DNA from: CAYSEQ01 sp964430475
GTDB taxonomy: Bacteria > Patescibacteriota > Microgenomatia > UBA8517
Direction: 5' to 3'
DNA length: 41,236 nucleotides
NCBI GenBank assembly: GCA_964430475.1
Contig: CAYSEQ010000008.1
Coordinates: 1-41,236, forward strand
Shown: in pieces, positions 24,356 through 30,721 of the stretch
Position numbering within the stretch: position 1 is the stretch's first letter
How the letters are laid out: each line of letters begins with the position of its first letter
The notes under the pieces: generated by a model
Databases searched by the model: none
The model's input: only the letters and a program-made list of their open reading frames with translations
Told to the model about the DNA's origin: nothing
Translations under genes and position numbers: made by a program

Positions 24356-24847
24356 ATGAGTTTGTCTTTAGAAAATCGAAGTTGGTGGAAGTATATTCAT
24401 GAGGATCTGAGGGAACTTTTAAGGGAATCTCTAATTTTAATAGAAAAGGTTGGAAAGTGGGAGGAAAAGTTCCATGATTACGCATTTATTGTTTTTCCCG
24501 CAGCCAAGTCCTATGAGGGTTTTTTGAAGACCCTTTTCCATGATCTTGGTATGATCAGTGATGAAGAGTTTTACGGAAAGAGGTTTCGTGTTGGTAAGGC
24601 ACTTAATCCAGAGCTTGAACCTCGTTTGAGGGAAAAGGAAGGGGTTTATGATAAACTTGCCGCATTTTGTGGTGGTAAAGAACTCCCTGATACTTTATGG
24701 CAAGTTTGGAAAGAAGGTAGAAATCTCCTTTTTCACTGGTTTCCCAATGAGAGAAACGCGATAGGTTATGAGGAAGCCAAGTTGAGGGTTGAAAGGATTC
24801 TTGATACTATAGATCTTGCCTTTAGGGAGTGTAAAATAAAAAGGTAA
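24356..24847 (+). CDS. HEPN-like protein (RnlA/Swt1-type), candidate RNase
   Basis: A 163-aa, soluble, all-helical protein. Two features point to the HEPN superfamily as seen in RnlA/LsoA and Swt1. One is a helix with AAKSYEGFLKTLFHDLGMIS. The other is a late GRNLLFHWFPNE, where RNLLFH fits the Rx4-6H ribonuclease signature. No antitoxin gene stands next to it: the neighbours are a divergent PBP gene and a CPBP protease. It could be a solitary toxin, a defence RNase or a scaffold. The fold call is from motif recognition and is moderately sure. Confidence 0.6.
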   Translation: MSLSLENRSWWKYIHEDLRELLRESLILIEKVGKWEEKFHDYAFIVFPAAKSYEGFLKTLFHDLGMISDEEFYGKRFRVGKALNPELEPRLREKEGVYDKLAAFCGGKELPDTLWQVWKEGRNLLFHWFPNERNAIGYEEAKLRVERILDTIDLAFRECKIKR

Positions 24848-24908
24848 AAAGGAAGCTAAAATCAAAATTTATTGAAAAAACACCCTTGAGGGGTTGACTA
24901 AATCATAA

Positions 24909-25556
24909 GTGCCAAGAAAAGAATTAGCTGTTAAAAATTCGACAATACTTTTTGCCTACCTACTGATTATCTGGGGTTTTTATAGGATTTATTTTAAATT
25001 GCCAGAGGAGCTTGAAGACTTAATTGTCAAACCAATACTTTGGTTGGTACCTGTGTTTTTTTTGATTAGAAAAGAAGGTTTAGGACTATCGTCGATAGGA
25101 TTTAACACCAAAAATTTGTTTTCTTCTGTTTATTTTTCGCTGGTTTTGGGTATTGTCTTTGCGATCGTAGGGCTTTTGACAAACTTTGTTAAATACAAAG
25201 GTTTAAATTTCTCAGCGAATATTGGGGAAGGCAGTTTTTTTGCAGCACTTTTGCTTTCTTTTGCGACAGCAGTTTCAGAGGAAATAACTTTTAGAGGTTA
25301 TATCTTTAGTAGGGTTTGGCATGCCTTAGGTTCGGAGTGGGTGGCTAATTTTGTAGTTTCTTTAGCTTGGGCTTTAATCCATGTTCCAACCTATTTGTTT
25401 TGGCTGAAATTAAAAATTGTTGAGGTCCTTTTACTTTTATTTCTTACGACAATTTTTAGTCTTACTTCTGGGTTTGTCTACGCGCGTACTAAAAATGTAT
25501 TTTCTTCAATTCTTCTTCGTGTGTTTTGGGGATGGCCAATAGTCTTGTTTAGGTAA
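24909..25556 (+). CDS. CPBP-family intramembrane metalloprotease
   Basis: A 215-aa polytopic membrane protein with about six segments. The glutamyl protease motifs are EEITFRGYIFSR (EExxxR) and, about 40 residues on, SLAWALIHVPTYLFW (metal-site His). Family members (Rce1-like, abortive infection CAAX proteases) cleave membrane proteins or bacteriocin-like peptides. The start is GTG, with no strong ribosome site close by. A CCC-TTGA-GGG hairpin sits just upstream (about 24883-24892). Confidence 0.85.
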   Translation: MPRKELAVKNSTILFAYLLIIWGFYRIYFKLPEELEDLIVKPILWLVPVFFLIRKEGLGLSSIGFNTKNLFSSVYFSLVLGIVFAIVGLLTNFVKYKGLNFSANIGEGSFFAALLLSFATAVSEEITFRGYIFSRVWHALGSEWVANFVVSLAWALIHVPTYLFWLKLKIVEVLLLLFLTTIFSLTSGFVYARTKNVFSSILLRVFWGWPIVLFR

Positions 25557-25656
25557 AAGTCATAAGGATTTTAAGAGGAAACCTTTGGTTGCCAAGGCCT
25601 TGAGCTTTATTGACTTTAGTTTCAGTTAGATTTACTATGCAGATAAGTCTTAATGT

Positions 25657-26277
25657 ATGGGGAAGAAAATAATACTTATCTTTCTAGTTGTTTGTTTTGC
25701 ATTCGGTGTTTTATTTATTTCAGTTTTTAGAGCAGCTGAGGTAAGATACGAATTTGCCTCTAACTCCAAACCTTCTGAAAGTATCGAAAAGCGTTTAATT
25801 ATTGATTACCAGTTGGCTTCTCCGGGTAAGATCTTACCAGATAGTCCATTTTGGTTGTTGAAAGCAGCAAGAGACAGGGTTTGGCTTTTGTCAACAAGAA
25901 ACCCCAGTCGGGTGGCAGAGCTTTACCTTCTTTTTGCGGATAAGAGGTTGGGTGCAAGCAAAATACTTTTCCAAAATCAAAAACCCGAAGTTGCTTTATC
26001 TACATTGACCAAGGCAGAGAAGTATCTAGAAAGTGCTGGGAATAAAGAGAAAGAGAATAGAAGAGAAGGGATAGATACTACCGAATTTCTACAAAGGCTA
26101 GCTAGTGCAGCCCTGAAACATTACGAGGTTATCCAGGAGATTTATGGCTTTGCGCCTGAAGAGGCACGCCCTCAAATCGTAAAGATACAGTCATATCCAG
26201 TCAGTGTTTATAATGAGGCAAGAGACGCTTTACTGGAAAAGGGTATTACTCCTCCACAAAATCCGTTCAAATGGTAA
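25657..26277 (+). CDS. Secreted DUF5667-like protein
   Basis: A 206-aa protein with an N-terminal signal or anchor (about residues 4-26). The domain start YQLASPGKILPDSPFWLLKAARDRVWLL is the hallmark of DUF5667 proteins. A helical region of paired repeats follows (about 85-200). The function of the family is not known; its members are exported and often sit near envelope genes. No nearby partner is evident. Confidence 0.65.
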   Translation: MGKKIILIFLVVCFAFGVLFISVFRAAEVRYEFASNSKPSESIEKRLIIDYQLASPGKILPDSPFWLLKAARDRVWLLSTRNPSRVAELYLLFADKRLGASKILFQNQKPEVALSTLTKAEKYLESAGNKEKENRREGIDTTEFLQRLASAALKHYEVIQEIYGFAPEEARPQIVKIQSYPVSVYNEARDALLEKGITPPQNPFKW

Positions 26278-26448
26278 TTTTTGCTTACTTTTGTTCACTT
26301 TTTTCCTTAAATTGACTTTCTACTGTTTTTGCTAGATTTAAAAAAGTCCTCATTTGGATAACGTAAAATTTTCTTTTACAGCATTTTAGGGGGTATTTTT
26401 AGCTTTGAAACTTAGAAAATTGATATATTTTGACATAAATATTGCTAC

Positions 26449-26476
26449 TTGACTTTACATATTTAGGGGTTAAATA
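26449..26476 (+). promoter_or_regulatory. Candidate promoter of nrdR-nrdJ
   Basis: TTGACT (26449-26454), 16-nt spacer, TAAATA (26471-26476). It would start transcription near 26484, right at the edge of the NrdR box. A second possible -10 (TATTAT at 26527-26532) lies just before the ATG. Upstream, 26278-26448 holds only AT-rich sequence. Confidence 0.45.
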
Positions 26477-26485
26477 TTTGAAGTA

Positions 26486-26501
26486 TCACTACAGATAGTG
26501 A
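26486..26501 (+). promoter_or_regulatory. NrdR box
   Basis: The 16-bp palindrome TCACTACAGATAGTGA fits the NrdR box consensus acaCwAtATaTwGtgt. Six symmetric bases on each side match, including the central-arm CAC and GTG. It lies 35 nt before the nrdR start, over the predicted transcription start, a suitable place for repression. A weaker, imperfect half-match (ACACTTGTGAAATGTT, 26511-26526) follows. Confidence 0.65.
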
Positions 26502-26535
26502 AATTTGTTTACACTTGTGAAATGTTTATTATTTT

Positions 26536-26976
26536 ATGAAATGCCCTTTTTGTGCGGGCTTTAATACGAAAGTTCTGGAGTCAAGAGTTGTCGAAGAGGG
26601 AAGTTCAATAAGGCGAAGGAGAGAATGTAAAAGTTGCCATAAAAGGTTTACGACTTACGAGAAGGTAAGAGGGACACCGCTCTGGGTCATTAAGAAAGAT
26701 GGTAGAAGGGAAGCTTTTGACAGGGAGAAGGTGAAAAGAGGGATACTGAGAGCGGTTGAAAAAAGGCCTATATCAATGGATTTGGTGGAAGATATCGTGG
26801 AAGCGGTTGAAAGAGAAATGTTAAGGAGCGAGAAAGAGGAAGTAAGCTCAAGAATGATAGGTAGGGCAGTTTTAAAAAGACTTAAAAAAGTTGATAAAGT
26901 GGCTTGGCTCAGGTTTGCTAGTGTTTATCTCGAATTCGAGGATTTGGAAGATTTTGCAAAAGCAATCAAGGAGTAA
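26536..26976 (+). CDS. nrdR: Transcriptional repressor NrdR
   Basis: A 146-aa regulator. The N-terminal zinc ribbon has CPFC at residues 3-6 and CKSC about 25 residues later, with the RRRREC and FTTYE motifs. The ATP-cone domain (about 48-135) has WVIKKDGRREAFDREKVKRG. NrdR senses ATP/dATP and represses ribonucleotide reductase genes. It sits just before nrdJ (3-nt gap) with a NrdR box upstream, so it should regulate itself and nrdJ. Confidence 0.97.
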   Translation: MKCPFCAGFNTKVLESRVVEEGSSIRRRRECKSCHKRFTTYEKVRGTPLWVIKKDGRREAFDREKVKRGILRAVEKRPISMDLVEDIVEAVEREMLRSEKEEVSSRMIGRAVLKRLKKVDKVAWLRFASVYLEFEDLEDFAKAIKE

Positions 26977-26979
26977 ATT

Positions 26980-29583
26980 ATGTCGCGCAAAAAAATACGA
27001 TTTCACAAAAGATATCCAAAATTAACACTTGATAGTATCGATGTCCCCTCCTATGAGCAGATTATGAAAAAGGTGAGGAACAGGGTTGGGGAAAGGCCTG
27101 CATTACCTAAAGATCTACCCAAAGGAATTTGGACAGAGCAAGCCTTGAAGGTTTTATCAGAGAGGTATTTAATGAAGGATGAAGAAGGGAAAATTGTAGA
27201 AACACCAGAGGAGATGTGTTGGAGGGTGGCTTGGGAGGTAGCTAGTGCAGAAGCTTGTTGGGGTGCAACAAGAAGTAAGGTATATGAGATTGCAAAAGAG
27301 TTTTATAAGCTTCTTGTAACCCATGAGTTTCTTCCTAATTCCCCAACTCTCATGAATGCAGGTACAGGAAACGGTCTTCAGTATTCAGCTTGTTTTGTCC
27401 TTCCGGTTGAAGATTCAATGGAGGGGATATTTGACGCTCTAAAGTATCAGGCATTAATCCATAAAACTGGTGGTGGAACCGGATTTGCCTTTAGTCGTTT
27501 AAGACCAAAAGGAGCTCGGGTTAGAACATCCGCAGGCACTGCTTCAGGGCCTGTGTCTTTTATGAGAATTTTTGATGCCGCAACCAACGAGGTTAAGCAG
27601 GGTGGTAAAAGAAGGGGTGCTAATATGGGAATATTAAGGGTAGATCATCCTGATATTTTGGAGTTTATTCACTGTAAGGAGGACGGAGGAATAACCAACT
27701 TTAATATCTCGGTAGCAATAACCGATGATTTTATGGAAGCTTTTGAGAAAGACAAAGATTACGAGCTTAAGGATCCCAGGGATGGAAAGGTAGTAGGAAG
27801 GCTAAATGCAAGGAAAGTCTTTGACGAAATTGCTCAAGCTGCGTGGAGGACCGGCGATCCTGGTTTGGTATTTATTGACCGAAGAAATAGAGGTAGTTCA
27901 AACCCCGTACCTTCACTTGGTCCTATTGAAGCAACCAATCCTTGTGGCGAGCAGGAGTTGTATCCTTATGATGCGTGTAATCTCGGTAGTATTTTCCTTA
28001 CCTACTTTGTTAAAGACGAACAGGGTAAAAGGGATGTGGATTGGGATAAACTCAAAAAGGTCACTAGACTGGCAGTAAGATTTCTAGATGATGTAATCGA
28101 GGTGAATCCTTACCCTCTTGATAAAATTAGAAGAACCGTTTTTGCAATAAGAAGAATAGGCTTAGGAGTGGGAGGCTTTGCGGATTTGTTGATTGATCTT
28201 AAAATCCCTTACGACAGTGAAGAGGCGCTTGAATTAGGTGAGAAGATAATGAAGTTTATTCAAGAAGAAGCCTTAGCAACCACTAGGGAATTGGCTAAAG
28301 AAAGAGGCCCCTTTCCTCTGTGGCCAGTAAGCATCTACAAGGATCAAGAACCCCGGAGAAATTCAACTGTGACTACCATCGCACCAACAGGCTCTATCTC
28401 AATCATAGCAGGAGCTTCATCTGGTATCGAACCTATTTTTGCGGTAGCTTTTCAACATATTGTTAAGGATAAGCACCTTGATCGTACGCTTACCTTTTTT
28501 AACCCCAAATTTGAGGAAGAAATGAAAAAAAGAAATCTATGGAGCGAAGAGATTAAAAAGAAGGTTTCTGAGCGCGGAGTAGTTAGGGATGTTTCTGAAG
28601 TGCCTCAAGATTTGCGAAGGATTTTTGGAACCGCGCACGAGATCCATTATGACTGGCATATAAAGATGCAGGCTGCTTTTCAAAAGTATACAGAAAACGC
28701 GGTTTCAAAGACCATTAACATGGCCAATCATGTTAGCGTTGAAGATGTTAAAAAAGCATATCTTCTGGCTTGGGAAACAGGGTGCAAGGGTATTACTGTC
28801 TTTAGGGATGGTTGCAAGGATGCGCAAGTCTTGAACTTAGGGGTTAAGACTGATAAAGATAAAGAGACATTCGAGAGTACAAACCCCTTAATCGAAAGGC
28901 CATTTGTGGTGAAAGGAGCAACTTATAAAATGACTACTCCGTTAGGAAGTGCCTTCATCACCATAAACGAGGATGAGAAAGGAAATCCACTTGAGGTTTT
29001 TATCATTATTGGCAAAGCTGGAAGTGATGTTGCTGCTATGGCAGATGCACTAGGAAGGACTATCTCTGCTGCCTTAAGGTTTAAAGGAAATTTAAGTCCT
29101 AAAGAAAGGGCAAAAGAAATAGCCTCACAACTTGCTGGAATAGGGGGAAGACATTCTATAGGATTTGGACCAAATAAAATTCTTTCATTGCCTGATGCAG
29201 TTAGTTATGCATTGTCTATCCATTTTGGTTTAAAGGTGAATAATAACCTTACAAATTCTCAAAATACTAAGCAAGAAACTGGAAAGGAGGTGGACGAAAA
29301 GACAAAAAGAGGCACCGAAGCCTTATTAGACGGGGCCGGAGCTGTTATGTCGGCGCAATTTTCTGCTCATGCAGACCCCAACAAGATTGGTTTGGGAGAC
29401 GACCACACAACGGCTTCGGTCACGTCTAATGGGGCTTCAGAAGTTAATGATCTCCAACAGTTAAGTTTTGATTCGTTGAATATATTTAAGGCTGGAGATA
29501 TTTGCCCTTCTTGTGGCGCAAGCTCGTTTGTTTATGAAGAGGGTTGTAGCAAGTGTTTCTCCTGCGGTTATTCGGAGTGCTGA
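26980..29583 (+). CDS. nrdJ: Adenosylcobalamin-dependent (class II) ribonucleotide reductase
   Basis: An 867-aa enzyme that reduces ribonucleotides using a radical from AdoCbl. Landmarks are PNSPTLMNAG, SACFVLPVEDSMEGIF (redox Cys), TGGGTGFAFSRLRP, the active-site loop ATNPCGEQELYPYDACNLGS, the phosphate loop TIAPTGSISII, and GCKGITVFRDGCKDAQVLN. The C-terminus holds a TSCPD-like domain (about 640-740), then a linker, then a four-cysteine zinc ribbon CPSC-x12-CSKC with CGYSEC. That is a normal NrdJ layout. AAGGAG, which overlaps the nrdR stop, is its ribosome site. Confidence 0.97.
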   Translation: MSRKKIRFHKRYPKLTLDSIDVPSYEQIMKKVRNRVGERPALPKDLPKGIWTEQALKVLSERYLMKDEEGKIVETPEEMCWRVAWEVASAEACWGATRSKVYEIAKEFYKLLVTHEFLPNSPTLMNAGTGNGLQYSACFVLPVEDSMEGIFDALKYQALIHKTGGGTGFAFSRLRPKGARVRTSAGTASGPVSFMRIFDAATNEVKQGGKRRGANMGILRVDHPDILEFIHCKEDGGITNFNISVAITDDFMEAFEKDKDYELKDPRDGKVVGRLNARKVFDEIAQAAWRTGDPGLVFIDRRNRGSSNPVPSLGPIEATNPCGEQELYPYDACNLGSIFLTYFVKDEQGKRDVDWDKLKKVTRLAVRFLDDVIEVNPYPLDKIRRTVFAIRRIGLGVGGFADLLIDLKIPYDSEEALELGEKIMKFIQEEALATTRELAKERGPFPLWPVSIYKDQEPRRNSTVTTIAPTGSISIIAGASSGIEPIFAVAFQHIVKDKHLDRTLTFFNPKFEEEMKKRNLWSEEIKKKVSERGVVRDVSEVPQDLRRIFGTAHEIHYDWHIKMQAAFQKYTENAVSKTINMANHVSVEDVKKAYLLAWETGCKGITVFRDGCKDAQVLNLGVKTDKDKETFESTNPLIERPFVVKGATYKMTTPLGSAFITINEDEKGNPLEVFIIIGKAGSDVAAMADALGRTISAALRFKGNLSPKERAKEIASQLAGIGGRHSIGFGPNKILSLPDAVSYALSIHFGLKVNNNLTNSQNTKQETGKEVDEKTKRGTEALLDGAGAVMSAQFSAHADPNKIGLGDDHTTASVTSNGASEVNDLQQLSFDSLNIFKAGDICPSCGASSFVYEEGCSKCFSCGYSEC

Positions 29584-29649
29584 ATCTTGCTTGCTTTTTC
29601 TTCTTGGAGTGGATATTCTTTAGGAAGTTTGTACCTAAAAAGTTTTTTT

Positions 29650-30189
29650 ATGTCTATTTATACAAAAAGGGGCGATAAAGGCGAGACTAGTCTTTATGAA
29701 GAAGGAAACACACAAAGAATTCGAGTAGCAAAAGACTCCCTTAAAGTAGAAGTTTTAGGCGAAATCGATGAGCTTAATAGTTTTCTTGGAATAATAAAGG
29801 CTCAAACTAAGGATAAAGATTTAAACCAAGTTCTAAAAAAGATTCAGGAAAATCTTCTTAGGATAGGTTCAATTATAGCCGGGGCAAGATTGAATTTTCT
29901 TTCCACAAACACCAAAAATCTGGAAAGATTAATTGATGACTTAGAGAAAAGCCTTCCTGTTTTGAAAAATTTTTTGATTCCAGGAGGATCTTTGGATGCT
30001 TCCCATCTCCAATACGCTCGCGCCATAACAAGACGGGTTGAGAGAAAGGTGCTGGCGCTTGCGAAAGAAGAGAAGGTTAAACCCCAAATACTTTCTTATT
30101 TAAACCGCTTGTCCGATGCTTTATTTATGTTGGCAAGGAATGCCAATAAAAAGTTAGGTATTGAGGATGAAGTGTGGAAGAAAAAATAA
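29650..30189 (+). CDS. Cob(I)alamin adenosyltransferase, PduO type
   Basis: A 179-aa helical-bundle enzyme that attaches adenosyl from ATP to cob(I)alamin, making the AdoCbl that NrdJ needs. Motifs are YTKRGDKGETSLYE (ATP site), VEVLGEIDELNSFLG, ITRRVERKVLALAKEE and LNRLSDALFMLAR. The frame is open upstream to 29587, but the family start MSIYTKRGDKG fixes the ATG at 29650. It is downstream of nrdJ on the same strand and probably in the same operon. Confidence 0.93.
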   Translation: MSIYTKRGDKGETSLYEEGNTQRIRVAKDSLKVEVLGEIDELNSFLGIIKAQTKDKDLNQVLKKIQENLLRIGSIIAGARLNFLSTNTKNLERLIDDLEKSLPVLKNFLIPGGSLDASHLQYARAITRRVERKVLALAKEEKVKPQILSYLNRLSDALFMLARNANKKLGIEDEVWKKK

Positions 30190-30226
30190 CTCCTTTAGTC
30201 TTTAATACCCCAAAGAAAGCTTAAAA
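30172..30226 (+). repeat. 55-bp direct repeat, left of the scaffold gap
   Basis: The last codons of the adenosyltransferase gene and its 3' flank, ending at the first N. It is identical over 55 bases to 30327-30381, the sequence right after the Ns. Confidence 0.95.
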
Positions 30227-30326
30227 NNNNNNNNNNNNNNNNNNNNNNNNNNNNNNNNNNNNNNNNNNNNNNNNNNNNNNNNNNNNNNNNNNNNNNNNNN
30301 NNNNNNNNNNNNNNNNNNNNNNNNNN
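30227..30326 (+). other. Run of exactly 100 N (scaffold gap)
   Basis: A fixed-length placeholder, not sequence. Because identical 55-mers flank it, the two contigs most likely overlap and the true gap is minus 55 bases. Confidence 0.95.
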
Positions 30327-30381
30327 GTGTGGAAGAAAAAATAACTCCTTTAGTCTTTAATACCCCAAAGAAAGCTTAAAA
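30327..30381 (+). repeat. 55-bp direct repeat, right of the scaffold gap
   Basis: Copy of 30172-30226. If the contigs are merged, this copy and the Ns disappear and the next gene follows the adenosyltransferase stop by about 56 nt. Confidence 0.95.
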
Positions 30382-30383
30382 AG

Positions 30384-30392
30384 TGATAAAAT
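30384..30392 (+). promoter_or_regulatory. Extended -10 box, 8 nt before the start codon
   Basis: TGA then TAAAAT, eight bases, ATG at 30401. Confidence 0.5.
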
Positions 30393-30400
30393 ATTAGGAT

Positions 30401-30712
30401 ATGTCACTACCAACAGAGCGCGAAAATTCAGGCAGTGGAGTTGAGGAGTTGGGGGTAGAAGAAAGGCCAACTAGTCCTGGTATTCCTGAGACTCTTTCTC
30501 GGGAATTAGGTATTGAAGTTCGGCCGGAGTCACTGGTGAAACCTCCTTTAGCGGGAGAGAGTACAACCCAATCGCCCCCGTCTTTAATCCAAGAATCTCC
30601 TCTTAGTGATGAAGATCTTGGTAGGCTGTCAAGAGGTAATCCTAATGATCCGAGGACGTGGAGAGCTATTTGTCTTTTAAGAGAAAAGAGAAAGGAAGGG
30701 TTACAAAGGTAA
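30401..30712 (+). CDS. Small acidic protein of unknown function, upstream of the secretion ATPase
   Basis: A 103-aa protein, mostly disordered and rich in Pro, Ser, Glu and Gly for about 70 residues. It ends in a short ordered stretch, SDEDLGRLSRGNPNDPRTWR, then a basic tail. It has no membrane segment or known domain. It precedes the T4SS-like ATPase gene by 9 nt and is probably cotranscribed with it, so it may be a partner. Its own promoter gives a near-leaderless start. Confidence 0.6.
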   Translation: MSLPTERENSGSGVEELGVEERPTSPGIPETLSRELGIEVRPESLVKPPLAGESTTQSPPSLIQESPLSDEDLGRLSRGNPNDPRTWRAICLLREKRKEGLQR

Positions 30713-30721
30713 AAATCTAAA

